From Quercus robur (lineage: Eukaryota; Streptophyta; Magnoliopsida; Fagales; Fagaceae), in the NCBI RefSeq assembly GCF_932294415.1, contig NC_065536.1:2170001-2234000 (forward strand): a DNA stretch of 64,000 bases. Reading direction: 5' to 3'. Position 1 is the stretch's first letter. Every line of letters begins with the position of its first letter. The notes beneath the pieces are model-generated. The model saw only the letters and a list, made by a program, of their open reading frames with translations. It was not told the origin of the DNA and did not search any database. Positions 10,653 to 23,087 of this stretch are shown here, piece by piece. A program made the translations under genes and the position numbers.

Positions 10653-11434
10653 TGTAAGGACAGAATTTGGATTAGACCCAATATAGGGTTAGGTTTAGCC
10701 TAACAAGCCCAAACAATGAATTTATAGAGCGTGGGTAAAAAAACTAGTTCTATTTGGTAAGAAAGACAAAAACAGTTGTTTATTTAAGATAATCAAGCAC
10801 AAGTGAAATGAGAAAAATTGTCTTCGGCACAGTCCAATGAGCTATACTATAATATCCAGTTGATGATCAATGTTACATGAGTTCAAAGGATTATTACCAA
10901 GATTACTTGACTTCTCCCTCTCCTTTCTTTAGGCCACTTCTCCATGCTATATACTATAATTTTGGTATCATCCCTACTATACACATGTAGGTTAGTTTTT
11001 AGGAATTTCTTCTTGTCCCATCCAACACCTCCCAGAACCTTTAACTAGTAGCTGTAAAAGGCTGTTTAACCACTGTTTAGGTATTACCTTCACATTAATG
11101 CGGCCAGAGAGTTAGCTGAGATGCATTTAATGTGGAGGTTACAGCCTTTGAAGATATTTGTTGCCTCTCTTTACTCGTCCCTTATCCAATATTCGACTTC
11201 TAATTGTGATGCAATCTTAAAGAGTGTCTAGGATGATAAGACATTCTTACTGACCTCGGATTTTTATTTCCGAGATGATTTTTCTCCTCGGACATATTTT
11301 GGACTATCATACACAATCCTTATTTTTTCTTCTCATACCATTCTCATAATAACCTTATTTGACCATCCTCGGATTGGGCCATAGGCCCAATTCATACAGC
11401 TTTAATAGTATCTTCTGGCTAATTGGCCCCCACA
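10653..11434. mobile_element. Solo LTR, 782 bp
   Basis: It begins TGTAAGGACAG and ends GGCCCCCACA, with a perfect 5-bp duplication CCTAA at 10648-10652 and 11435-11439. TG...CA ends with a 5-bp duplication and no internal region mark a solo LTR left by LTR-LTR recombination. No coding region is present, so the family (Copia or Gypsy) cannot be assigned. It is a fossil. Confidence 0.8.
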
Positions 11435-11439
11435 CCTAA

Positions 11440-12363
11440 ATTTTAAATTTTAACTTTAGCCTTTAACATAGAATGTTTCTAATTACTTTCAAAGATATTT
11501 ATATAGTTTATCTAATAGATATGGGAATCCCCTATTCTTTTTCTTTTAATTATTACTTATCAAAAAAAAAAAAAAAAACCCAAGGCCTCTATTCTATTAG
11601 TCTTTACCTCATGGAAAACATGAAATAAAGTAAATTGAAAAAGGGATAAAAAACCATATCAAAAAGATGTGATATTGAGAGATTTGCCCTATATGTGTAA
11701 ATAAAAATTGAGTCTATCTTTATTCAGAGTAGAGCATAAACCTTAAAATATTAACACTGAAAAATTCACATAAAATTTCACTTATTACTCCATCACATTG
11801 AATGACAACTCACCTAATTTGGCCCCACCGCAACATAGAAATTAGATTGGGGTACGAAAATTACAAAAGGTTTTCAGTGGCTATAGAATGGATCGTAGCA
11901 CAAACTTGGGAAAATTTGTTGCCATCCTATATCATGTTCAATTTTTTATTAGTTCATTTAGTTGAGAATGCACTATGCAGCTGTAAATGTCATGAATTAG
12001 TAGTGTTATTAAGATCTCTCATTTCGATAATCAAATAAAGGATTTCTTTCTTTCTTTCTTGGGGAAGGGGACATAATGACTAGCCAAAGAAAAACCGATG
12101 TTCATGCATTTTAATTTTAGCAGCATATTACTATCTAAAAATAAAAACATTTTCACTCAGATTTTAGATTTTACTTTTTATTTAATTCTTTTCCAAATTT
12201 CACCTTTTTCAAAATACAAATATAATTTAGAACAATTTAAGGAAAAAAAATCAGTGAAAAGATAAATAATTTGATACTAAATGCAAACTTAGGGGTACAA
12301 TTACCAAGTGCGTTATAACTTGATGGTATTGTTTACCTAAATGACAAGTTATTATTATAAGAA
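11440..12363. other. Intergenic flank, duplicated type
   Basis: No gene. The stretch from about 11690 onward matches the distal flanks of other units (attcacataaaatttcac, catcctatatcatgttca, gaataaaggatttctttc-type words near 21780-21940 and 37550-37700). Confidence 0.6.
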
Positions 12364-12921
12364 CTAGAATGTAACTCATGCAAATGCATGAATGCATTTA
12401 AAATTAAACACAATTTTTATTATAAAAATATAAATAATAAGTCAAATCATTAAAAAAATATCATGTAATACATGCATTAATGTATACATATAGATACATT
12501 TAAAATCAAATACAATTTTTATCATAAAAATATAAATAATTAGTCAAATTTTTTTAAAGTAAACGTAATTAATTACATATTAAAATTCTTACCTAAATTT
12601 AATACTATTTATGCTTTTTTTTTTTTTTAATAAGAAAGAATATGTGGTGATTTTTATTTAGATTATGTGATTGGTTTTTCTTTTTAATTTTATAGTTTAT
12701 CAATATTAGATTCTTAGTATTTTACAATACTCATCTTGACACAAAGATTAAAAAACTTAAGTGGACACATGGAACAAACTTAAGTGAATAATTATGGAGT
12801 GTGGTCCTCATATATATTTAGACATATAATGCAAAATTGGATTCTAATTTCAAATTCTAATTTAACTTTCTTTAAGTTTTGCCTCTTAATATCTATAAAT
12901 ATATATATATATATATATAGA
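12364..12921 (-). mobile_element. Helitron A1, 558 bp, minus orientation
   Basis: Read on the minus strand it begins TC (12921-12920) and ends CTAG (12367-12364). The 3' end is preceded by the hairpin CATGCATTTGCATG. It sits between A (12363) and T (12922) without duplication. The flanks joined together read ttattataagaattaataataa, exactly as at about 30794-30811 and 63068-63085, two empty paralogous sites. There is no RepHel gene, so it is non-autonomous. Confidence 0.85.
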
Positions 12922-13093
12922 TTAATAATAATAAAAAGGTAGATCATCAGGTATTATAAAAACTAGCATGTAACCCATGCAAACGCATGAATGCATTTAA
13001 AATTAAACACAATTTATATTATAGAAATATAAATAATTAGTCAAATTATTTATAATAAAAAATAGCGTGTAACACATGCATATGTATAGATAT

Positions 13094-13776
13094 TGTGGGG
13101 CCCGAAATCTGAGGTCCCAGCCCACTTTGTGTTGAGGGCCCAAAGCCCAGGCCAAGGAGCCCTACTGCCGAGGACGCGCAATGAAAGCTCCTTGAAGGCC
13201 CAAGGATGTGGCCGAGGACGATCTCACGCTCAACACCTCACAAAACACCTGAAGAAAAGGACAAACTTAGTACAAGAGCAGTACAAGGAAGAAAGCTGCC
13301 AACACCGTAATGTGGATCCCTGCGTCTGACAAGCCCATACTGTAGACCTTACTATTTAACTTTTCCCAACCACCCCCAACTACTCTGATGTATGGATTGA
13401 TAGGACGAGTCATTACCCCCAAAAAGGAAAAATTGACACGTAGACGAGAGACGGGAAGTAAACACTGGTATAAAAGGGGAAGAGAGCCAGGGGAGAGGGG
13501 GGGAGACAGAAAGAAACTACAAAAAAGAAGAATGGGAAGAATGTGATGCTCCTCGGACTAAGTCGAGGAGTCAAACCCTTCAGGCTACATCGATGTAAGG
13601 CTTAGCTATTCAGGCCAAACCTACCTTTGTATGAGCTCCCATAAAATCAGGACCAGACCGCTGCCCTTCGACTAAGGGCAAGCCTTTCAAGCCCACTCTC
13701 TACAAATTATATTGTTTGGGCCTATTACACACGAACTCAATATCATTCTTGGGTCGTTAAAAATCGTGTCCCTACA
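13094..13776 (+). repeat. 5' LTR
   Basis: A 683-bp direct repeat of 15698-16390 with TG...CA ends. Confidence 0.9.
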
Positions 13777-14869
13777 ATTGGCGCCGTCTGTGGGAATGCT
13801 TGTGCATTGGCGCCGTCTGTGGGAAGGCTTGTGCATTGGCGCAAGTGGCGGTGGAGTCAAATCTCTATCAAGCAGAGGTCCAAGAAGTTTCCTCCATTTC
13901 CAGCGACATGCAGTTGTTGCTCCAACATAAACTTCCGCTAGGGGTTACGCCTTGCAGTGCCAATGGCACGGGTAGCTCTAGGGGCTTCCAACCTCAAGCT
14001 AACTCTCCCCACCTTGGTCGAGGGGCTAACCTTTGAAAAATAAATACAAAGAAAAACTACTTAAAAGAAAAAATACAAGTTTTGGACAGAACCAAGGCCT
14101 TGTATGGTTCTCGGACTCAAGCCTATGGGGAAACCAACTACTTAAAAGAAAAAATGCAAGTTTTGGACACAACCTGGACGTTATATGGCACTTAGAATCT
14201 ACCCTGGAGAGGAGTTACCCATTGATAGTAGGGTTAACCCATGGACTGAATGGGATCCCCAGTCTACCCTCGGATCCTCAATACCAAGGGAACTAATGCG
14301 ACTATCATAGGGTCAGGTATTATCAACAGCACGGCCAATGTCCCTCACTGCTCGGCAGCCCTCTCGGACGGTTTATTTAGGGTTTATCGTTCTCGGGCGG
14401 TCGCCTTGCACACGTTGCGGAGCACTCAGCTGTTATCTCGGTTAGTTTCATGAGTTTAATCTACTGTGAGTTAGCATTATTATACTTGATATTGTCTATA
14501 AGTTCGAATTAATAGGATTCTGTTTCAGGGTTTCCTGCTCTAAGTATCATTAAAGAAAAATATAAATGTAGTATCCCATTCACAAAGTAGTTGTTGCAGA
14601 AAAAGAAAAATATTTAAAAGGAAACAAATCCATTTCTTATTAAGACAAAGAAACAGTACAGCGTACAATGAAAGAGCTGAAATAAGCTCATACTGAAACT
14701 AACTACATAAGCGAAAAGAAAAGATACAAGGGAGTGAAAAAAAAGCCGAAGAAGAAGTGCAGAGAAGAGACGTGCTGCCGTTCCAAAATTTTGTCTAAGG
14801 AAACCATTCCTCAATACTTTTACATGCCTATAACTCAGGTAGCAAAAGAGCCCAACTTGGGGCTTGCAC

Positions 14870-14971
14870 CGTTGAAGAAAAGGTGCAGAGAGTCTGACTT
14901 TGGGCTACCACCGTTGAAGAAAAGGTGCAGGGAGCCCAACTTGAGACCAGCACCGTTGAAGAAAAGGTGCA
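14870..14971 (+). repeat. Short internal repeat module in LTR element
   Basis: Three units of about 42 bp, each containing ccgttgaagaaaaggtgca, inside the non-autonomous LTR element. Other internal duplications are the primer-site region (period 29 bp, from 13777) and ctacttaaaagaaaaaat (14056 and 14138). Confidence 0.8.
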
Positions 14972-15697
14972 AGGAGCTGGAAGTTGATGAGCCTCCACGT
15001 AACCATGCCTGCGATAGAGCAGACGGCGTTGATGGCGGAAAACCTTACTCCTGACGCACCAAGAATCTGGTGCGACCAGTACCTGCTTCGGATTTTGACT
15101 GAAAGCGGGAGAAATACCATTTCCCCCTTGTCAAGACGGAAGATTATCTTGAATCTGTGCCTCCCCTGTCCAGACCACGTCACCTTGAGTCTCGGAAGGA
15201 CCCGGCGCCTCTGTGGCGGATGTAGTTCCTTTACCCCTGCCCGTGTCTCAAACATATTGCACAAAGGGTGGATAACGCTGAATATGAAAACTGTGATTAT
15301 AGCTGAAGGATTATGATTTTGAAGAGAGCCGAAGGGTTTGTATGTAAGGAGAATAACCTCCTATCCTATTTATATAAAAGGTAAGGTGGTGACATTCAAT
15401 TCGTGCAGCTTTCCAAGGAATGCTACGGACAAGGCAGACTTGGCTCAATTTCCAACATCATCCGCAGCTGTAGGATCTGAAGATCCTCGTGAAGGCGCGT
15501 CTCGAATACTGAAACGTCAAAGGACTCCGCGTGAGTGAATAAAGGAATGCCTCTTAATTTGGCACGTCTCACATGTAAATGGAAAAACACAAATATTAGT
15601 AGAGTACAGAATTTGAGTGAGCCATGATGTGGGCCCAACATCACCAAAACCCTCCTCCCCAACTAAAAAATCGGGCAGCAGGATTTTGAGGGGCTAT

Positions 15698-16390
15698 TGT
15701 GGGGCCCGAAATCTGAGGTCCTAGCCCACTTTGTGTTAAGGGCCCAAAGTCCAGGCCAAGGAGCCCTACTGCCGAGGACGCGCAATGAAAGCTCCTTGAA
15801 GGCCCAAGGATGTGGCCGAGGACGATCTCACGCTCAACACCTCACAAAACGCCTGAAGAAAAGGACAAACTCAGTACAAGAGCAGTACAAGGAAGAAAGC
15901 TGCCAACACCGTAATGTGGAGCCCTGCGTCTGACAAGCCCATACTGCAGACCTTGCTATTTAACTTTTCCCAACCACCCCTAACCACTTTGATGTATGGA
16001 TTGATAGGACGAGTCATTACCCCCAAAAAGGAAAAACTGACACGTAGACGAGAGACGGGAAGTAAACACTGGTATAAAAGGGGAAGAGAGCCAGGGGAGA
16101 GGGGGGGAGACAGAAAGAAACTACAAAAAAGAAGAATGGGAAGAATGGGAAGAATGTGATGCTCCTCGGACTAAGTCCGAGGAGTCAAACCCTTCAGGCT
16201 ACATCGATGTAAGGCTTAGCTATTCAGGCCAAACCTACCTTTGTATGAGCTCCCATAAAATCAGGACCAGACCGCTGCCCTGCGACTAAGGGCAAGCCTT
16301 TCAAGCCCACTCTCTACAAATTATATTGTTTGGGTCTATTACACACGAACTCAATATCATTCTTGGGTCGTTAAAAATCGTGTCCCTACA
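15698..16390 (+). repeat. 3' LTR
   Basis: A 693-bp copy of 13094-13776, preceded by the purine-rich ggattttgaggggctat. Confidence 0.9.
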
Positions 16391-16836
16391 GATACATTTA
16401 AAATTAATATTATCTAAAAAAATTAAAAATTAAAAACAATTTTTATCATAAAAATATAAATAATTAGTCAAATTATTATTTTTTAAGTAAACAAATTAGT
16501 TATATATTAAAATTCTTTCATAAATTTAATACTACTTATTGTATTTTTTTTTTCTTCTGATTTTAATAAGATAGAATGTGTGGTGATCTTTCTTATGTGG
16601 TAATTTTTATTGAGTATATGTGATTTTTTATATTTTATATTTTTTTTATAAATTTTATAGTTCATTAATATTAGATTCTTAGTGTTTTGCACTCATTTAA
16701 CTCACTTGGCAGAAAGATTAAAAAACTTAACTGGACACATGACACAAACTTAAGTGGACAATTATGGTGTGGTCTCCACATAAATTTAGACATATAGAGC
16801 AAAATTGAATTCTAATTGAACTTTTTCTAAGCTTTG

Positions 16837-16869
<33 letters not shown>

Positions 16870-16873
<4 letters not shown>

Positions 16874-18567
16874 TGGGTTCAAGTTACACCTGGTGTAACA
16901 TGACAAGAGTTACACTATTTGTAGACCATAGATTTGTAATTGATCTAATGGTTAAAAAAATAATATTAAATGCTAATTGACTTACACCTCATTCACTTAA
17001 TCAATAGCAATTTTGTTTCTCTCTCCTTATTTATTATTTAAAACCTTTTACATATATTCCTTTTTTTGCCAATGACTTTTCAAATATATTTGCAATACTT
17101 TTTTTTTTTTTTTAATTGAGTTCATACTACTCTGTTTTCTTTTTTCTTTTTTTTTCCTTCTTTTAAGCTGGTCATACTCTTATAGTCTTATCAATTGTGA
17201 ATATATATCCTGTCTCCTTAAAAATAAATAAATGGCTAAATGTTGTTTAATGACGGACCAAGCTTGTAATTTTTTGATCTGAGATAGAATTTAATCTTCA
17301 CATAGACAATGCGAGACCAAGGTACTCTGTATTTCCCTCAGCAGTTTTTAATCTAATGACTGACCAAGCTTGTAATTTACTCGATGCCACTAGTGCTAAT
17401 CTAATTTATGTTAGATTTTTTGTCCCTTCAGAAGATGTGTCTATCATTCGCAATTGTAAATGGGACGTGGCTGGGTTCCTTGAGCTATTTGGATGCCTTT
17501 AACTAGGCTTTCCATCTAATGTCTTGCAAAAGTTTGAAGAGAGCTTCCATGACTGAAATTAATTGGGCTTCTGACCTGGATTTAGTTCGAGAAGTAAAAT
17601 ATGACACTCGCATCCATTTTCTATTTCGTGCACTCAGGAACTCATGGAAATATTTTGAACCATCTGCTGATGTATTTGAAGATTTATGAGAGTATAAAAG
17701 ACACTAGTGCAAATAGGCTACACAGCCAACCCGTGTGCTCTTTTTTACCACCAAAATAAATTCTCTTTTGGCCAGCACACAACAATTTTCATATCAAAGC
17801 TAAATTTCTATTCCTATAAACTTGAACCATAAACTTTGTCAGCAAGTTCAAGTGAATCTAATTTCAACTATACCCAAAACAGGGTTCCTATTCTCATGAG
17901 TGAGAGCTATGTTTAAAGTTCATAATTGACAGACTTTTCATCTTACAAAATTTGTGGGATAAAAGTGAAGAATATAATTTAGATCGGTCTAACTAAAATT
18001 AGCTTATTAAAGAGAATGAGAAATAAAAAAAATTACTGGGTGATTGCAATACTCATGGGAAAAATAGAAACACCAACGAACCCGTGTTTTTGGCAAAACA
18101 ACCACTTATTTGGGCTGAAACAATGAGCAGCACACTAGAGGAGACAACTTGTCAACTACAAACATGTGAAGGTAATACCATGGAGTTTCTTTTATGTGAA
18201 AGAATAAGCCCATGGTGTCCTAACAACAACAATTATATCCACTCTCCATCCAAGTCTGCAAAAAAAGCACAACAATTCCTAAGCTAAGGTTTACTTAAAA
18301 ATGATTTAATAGGAATATTTAAGATATTCCGGGGAAATGTGTAGTACGAACTCAACCCAAAAAAAAAAAAAATATTGCAAATATATTTATAAAGTTATTG
18401 GAAAGAAAAGGAGTATATTTAAAAGGTTTTAAATAATAAATAAGGAGAGAGAAACAAAATTGTTATTAATTAAGTGAATGAGGTGTAAGTCAATTAGCAT
18501 TCAATGCTATTTTTTTAACCATTAGATCAATTACAAATCTACGGTCTACAAATGGTATAACTTGAAC

Positions 18568-18574
<7 letters not shown>
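16870..18574. mobile_element. Long-TIR DNA element, ~1.7 kb (MULE-like)
   Basis: Inverted arms of about 240-265 bp, 16870-~17136 and ~18339-18574. Both begin GAGATGGGTTCAAGTTA, share ccgtagatttgtaattgat-type sequence and run inward to gagttc.tactac. The left arm has about 30 extra bases near its tip. The ~1.2-kb interior has no recognised transposase. Microsatellites abut both ends, (TA)n left and (TC)n right, so the target duplication is masked. Long arms suggest a Mutator-like or foldback element; the class is not proven. Confidence 0.65.

Positions 18575-18654
<80 letters not shown>
18571..18654. repeat. (TC)n(TA)n microsatellite
   Basis: An uninterrupted (TC)n tract of about 70 bp followed by (TA)n, directly abutting the right arm of the long-TIR element. 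Confidence 0.9.
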
Positions 18655-19029
18655 AATAATACAAAAAGGTTGATGGTCAACTGTGAATTTTACATATTAA
18701 AATTTACTGAATAAAAAATCAAACTCTAAATTAGTGTCAGCTAATTGGTAATAGCACTTCAAATAATTATGTTTGTTTGTGTTACATTCACTTCACACAT
18801 TTCGGTATCAATGAAGATAATCCATAACATCCACAAACGAATGCTTTGCACATTTTGTAACATCCAACAAATACCAATTTACCCCATTAATGTCTCAACA
18901 GAATTTACCCAAAAACTTTCAAAAGAACGAATTTACACTTGAATCTCAACATAGAAAAATGAAACAAAAATGTAAACAAATCATACAAAAAAGTTTCAAT
19001 AGTCACACAAATAAACCTATAATATATAT
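18655..19029. other. 3' flank of peroxidase copy 2
   Basis: Non-coding. It matches 30868-31258 and 63129-63523 closely (aaaaggttgatggtcaactg, then cattttgtaacatccaacaa), so it is part of the duplicated unit. Confidence 0.75.
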
Positions 19030-20192
19030 CTAATTCACAAACCTACAATTTTTTCTTATCTCTCCCTGGCTTCCTGTAAGCACTTCAATGTAACCCATTT
19101 TTACCATAGCTGCTGCAAACTTATATGCCCATACTAGATTATGTCTTGCATTATTTTTGACAATTCTAACCGTTGAAGGGTAACTCAAAAGAGATTGATC
19201 AGAGGTCAATAAGCCACGGCGCTTCTTCAAATTTTTATAATACTTACTATCAAGTCTATATGGCGTAATTACATCAAATGGTACTGTTGGATCATTGCCA
19301 TTATTTGCATTTTGTGGACACTTGGTCTTTAAGTCTCTAGCAAATATGGGATCCATTGAAGGGTCATGTGGATTTGTTTCACTGAAATTATATAATCGCT
19401 TTGAGAAAGAAGAACAATGTGACCTTCCAATGGAATGTGCCCCAGAAAGTGTCACCATTTCATCAAGATTAAGTCCTTTTTGTGCAAATCTTTCTTCGAG
19501 TTGCTGAGCATTGAAGGTAGGAAATGGAAGGTTTTGATTGGGCTCATCTTCACGTGATATCCTGCCATCACGGCGTCCTGATGGTACCATGTAATTTATG
19601 CCTCCAACTTTGTAAGCACTGTCACGAGCAGCAAATGCAACAATGTCTGCGCATGAGACTGTTTGTGGACAGTGAGCTTCAAGTTCAGCCTTTGCCTCAA
19701 ATATCACTTCAAAGCCTCTTAAGCTTGGATTGTTGGCTGGATTATCTTTCTCAGCTTGATTTCCAGGGGTTGAATCAAGTAGGACAGAAGCATCACAACC
19801 CTGGCATAGATAACATGTACAATATGATTTAATTCCACATCTTAGTAATTAAGCAGATTTTAAGGTATGCTCTTTTAGCGGAGAAAAAAAAAAGCAAAAG
19901 GGGCTACAAATTTAGGTACAGTTTCTGTTAAACATATAACAAGTTAATTGGTGTTGCAAAGAGCTAATTAACATACCCTGACAAAACAGTCATGAAAATG
20001 CATTCTGATGAGGCCAGCAGCTAGGCCAGGGTTACTTGACACAGCTTTGTTCACAGTGTTTCTCACAATGGTCTCTGCAGAAGGACAAGTTGATTGATAG
20101 AAACCCACTTTGAGTGATGGCATCGCCAGTGACATTGACACCATCATAGACATACTAACAAAGAAAACCAAGCAAAATTTGATTGTTGCCAT
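19030..20192 (-). CDS. Class III peroxidase, copy 2 (intact)
   Basis: Exons 19977-20192 and 19030-19800 with a 176-bp intron (GTATGT...CCAG), phase 0 in FVR|GCDAS. The product has 328 residues. The signal peptide covers about residues 1-23. Distal Arg63, Phe66 and His67 are in RMHFHDCF, and proximal His194 is in LSGAHSIG. All eight structural cysteines are present, including QCP/SCAD-type, SHC, TKCP and the final NCRFVN. Expected activity is H2O2-dependent oxidation in the apoplast. An in-frame ATG six codons upstream (20210) is possible, but the chosen start gives the cleaner signal peptide. Differences from copies 7 and 8, such as LKKRRG and HNLVW, suggest an older split. TATAAATA lies about 141 bp upstream. 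Confidence 0.92.
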
Positions 20193-20332
20193 AGTTACTC
20201 TACAACCCAAATATACCGCAATACTCTAATGAGGGAATGAATAAGACTGAGAGTAAAGAGCAGAGAAAGAACAGATAAAGAAGAATATTATAAGCAAGAA
20301 GGAGATGAAGATAAAGGTTGTTGTTAGCCAAG

Positions 20333-20340
20333 TATTTATA
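20333..20340 (-). promoter_or_regulatory. TATA box of peroxidase copy 2
   Basis: TATAAATA on the minus strand, about 141 bp before the ATG. The same motif is at 27075-27082, 45012-45019 and 54656-54663 in paralogues. Confidence 0.7.
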
Positions 20341-22087
20341 GGAATGAAGTTAGTGAAGATGGGACTGGCAGTTTTACTCTGTAAACCAAAACTATTGCTG
20401 TATAGAAGAAAGACTTGAAGCAGTCTAAGTTTGAGGGTTTCTATGGTAACAAAGAGGAAACAGTCTCTTTGGCTCACTCCAACGCACAGTAGCTTATTTT
20501 ACACGATCTTTTATCCTATTAGCCTATTAGAAATTGAGTGGGTAGTGATGCATTTATGTTCTTTGGCTGTTAGGGATGTCAACTTGGCAGTGGGGAGGGT
20601 AAGAAGGTAAAATAACGTACGTATATATAATATCTGCATCTTTGGTTGTTAGGGATGTCAACATGCATCTAATGCAGACTAGGTCAGTGAGCTCAATTTT
20701 CTGTATCTTTGTATAGTTTTTCATGATATTTTAATATCTTGATTAGGACAAGGAAATGGATGGAGGTGAACCGATGGGGATAGTGGATCCCATCATTATT
20801 CTACCCTGATAGTTTTTCAAGAGAGTGGAAGGTAAGAAGTTAGGAAAAATGATCACTTTTCTCAATAATTAAGAGAAATAATTTTTTTTTGTTCCTATAT
20901 TTTTATTTGATAGTAGGTGCCATCCCTATTTAAAAAGGAAAGAAATAAAATATAAGAGATTTAATAGTAAAACTTTTTTTTTCTTTTCATTTTATTTTAT
21001 AAATTTTAAATAGACTAGGGAACTAGTATTTAAATATATATATATATATATATATTTTTTTTTTCTTTTCTTTTCTATTCCATTATATTTTTATAAAAAT
21101 CTATTTATCTCATTTCCTGCACTTATAATATATACGTATGGAAGCATTTTCCATATAAATAAAAAGTATTACAATTGAGAAAACAAGTGATCAACCAAGT
21201 AATATATTATTAAATATTTTCAAAATACAATAATATACTCTCTCCTCTCACATAATAGCAATGGGGCCTATTTATTAAATTTATAGTTTAATCTACCATT
21301 CATATATTAGAGGAGAGAATATCTAATAATTTTCATGATTAAGCATAACAAACTAGCTAGGTCTCCCATTGAGTAGCTAGCATTTCATTATCAATTGGAA
21401 CTCATTTTAGATGATCATTTATGTCACCTAAGGAAAAGGTCGTCTTTAATTGATGAAATGTCATTCTCAACTTACAAATCCAAACTTTTATTTGGTGGAT
21501 TAAGACAAAATGAATAGTTGTGAAAATACAACTTGTAGCTTAGTTCAACCACTCAATGTTTCTCGCACCTTTAATTCTTTGTAATTTTTTTAGTTCGGCT
21601 AGATAAAAATTCCACATAAAATTTCATAGACTCCCTCACATTGAATATAACCATTCACTCGATATGAGACCACCAAAACACCTAGTTTAGAGAGGGTGTG
21701 AATATTTCTGTGAGCACAAACTTATAGTAATATTTTTCCCATTTGACAATTGTACATATAATGGGCCACATAAAAATCAATGGGCAAGTTGTTCACATCC
21801 TACATCATGTTCATAATTAGTTATTAGTTGGAAAAATGCACTGCATGCATCAAGTGATTGTAAATGTCCTGAATTTGTTGTGTTATTTAAGAAGAGCTTT
21901 GATTGTGTTGATGAAATAAAGGATTTCTTTCATTTTTCTTTCCTTCATTCTTTTCTTCTTCTTCTTTCTTTATTTCTTTATTTTTTATTTTTTATTTTTA
22001 TAATTTTTATATTTTTTTTAAGAATTAGGGTTCAAATCTCCTATCCCCCATCTACCATCTACTATCAATTAAGAAAAAAGAAACTAA

Positions 22088-23087
22088 GGGCCTATTTGGT
22101 TTGGTGCTAACTCAATTTTCATATCTCAACACTCAAATCTCAAATCTCATCACTCAAACTCATTACTCAATTCTCATATCTCTAACTCAATTTTCCCATA
22201 ACTCTATTGGTAGTGTGTTTGGTTGGATTCTTAGTGGTATTTCAATTCAAAAACTCAATTTTAAGTAAAGTTGTGGGACCCACAAAAATAATGCTCAGCA
22301 AAATGCATCCTCTCCACTTCACATCTTCATCTCTTTAAACAAAACCCAATGGCTACAACTTGAAGATAAAAGAAGAACGCAAAGTGAAAAAAAAAAAAAA
22401 AAGAAGCTTTAATCTCATAAAATAAACCTAGAAAATGAAGCCAAAAGATCTCAGTTTTAAGGGTTTGGTGTTGATATTTGAAGCTCTGATCTCATGTGAT
22501 AAACCCAGCAAGTAGCACAAATATCACAAACCCAGAAAATACCCAAAAAAAAACTAAAATAATCTAGTCTGAAAATCAAAGCCAAAACCCATCTAGTAAA
22601 AAGAAAAAAAAATTGATGTAAAGAAAGAAAGAAAAAAATCAGTGTGAAGAGATGAAGAAAAAAAGAAGAAGCAGCTGTGAAGAAACAAAGAGAGAAAAGA
22701 GAAGAGAAGTGGTGGTGTAGTGCAGAAGGAAGAAAAAAATAAAAAAAATAGAAAGAAAGAGAGAACCAGGCGTGTGACCTGAAGAAGAAAGGAAGAAAGA
22801 AAGAAAAATAGGAAAGAGAATTGATGTGACAAGACTTTAGGTGGGTTCCATTATTTTTATGTATTTACTAAAATGCCATGTAACTCATAACTTGGAAACG
22901 TGAAAACACCAAAATTGTGTTTTCAATTTCCATCATCCAAACTCAAAATTTTGAGTTTTTGAGTGATGGAAACAAACATCCAAAACTAATCCAAACATTG
23001 CATCATTTGTGGGACCCATGAGTTTTGGATGATGGGTCATGAAAATTTAGTGATATCACTCAGTTTTTGGACTATCCAAACAAGCCT
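22088..23087. mobile_element. Tourist-like (PIF/Harbinger) element, 1000 bp
   Basis: It is flanked by TAA at 22085-22087 and 23088-23090. The ends GGGCCTATTTGG and, on the other strand, AGGCTTGTTTGG are imperfect inverted repeats. The duplicated partner near 37838-37855 lacks it and reads actaaataa across the junction. A TAA duplication and GGCCTGTTTGG-type ends fit PIF/Harbinger non-autonomous elements. The interior is purine-biased and non-coding. Confidence 0.75.

Larger units (their letters stand above)
13094..16390 (+). mobile_element. Non-autonomous LTR retroelement, two LTRs
   Basis: A fossil element nested in Helitron A2. The LTRs are 13094-13776 and 15698-16390, both TGTGGGGCC...CCCTACA, differing at roughly 2% of positions plus small indels. 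That suggests insertion within the last few million years, the estimate depending on the rate assumed. The flanking 5-bp duplication is GATAT/GATAC. Just inside the 5' LTR is TTGGCGCCGTCTGTGGGAA, matching the start of tRNA-Asp-type primer sites of plant Ty3/Gypsy elements. A purine-rich tract lies before the 3' LTR. The ~1.9-kb interior shows no recognisable gag or pol, only short internal repeats, so it is non-autonomous. Confidence 0.88.
12963..16870 (-). mobile_element. Helitron A2, split by an LTR element
   Basis: A second member of the same family as 12364-12921. The CTAG terminus is at 12963-12966 after A, beside a hairpin-forming catgcaaacgcatg. The body aligns with A1 on both sides of the LTR insertion (12963-13093 and 16391-~16860). 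The 5' end lies in the (TA)n tract near 16870 and cannot be fixed to the base. Without the insertion it is about 610 bp. Confidence 0.75.

Noticed and set aside
13093-13329. Open frame in both LTRs (also 15697-15933)
   Set aside because: It is the same LTR sequence twice; no protein resemblance and no reason to be translated.
22593-22832. Leu/Phe/Ser-rich 79-codon minus-strand protein
   Set aside because: Translation of a purine-rich tract inside the Tourist-like element; low complexity only.
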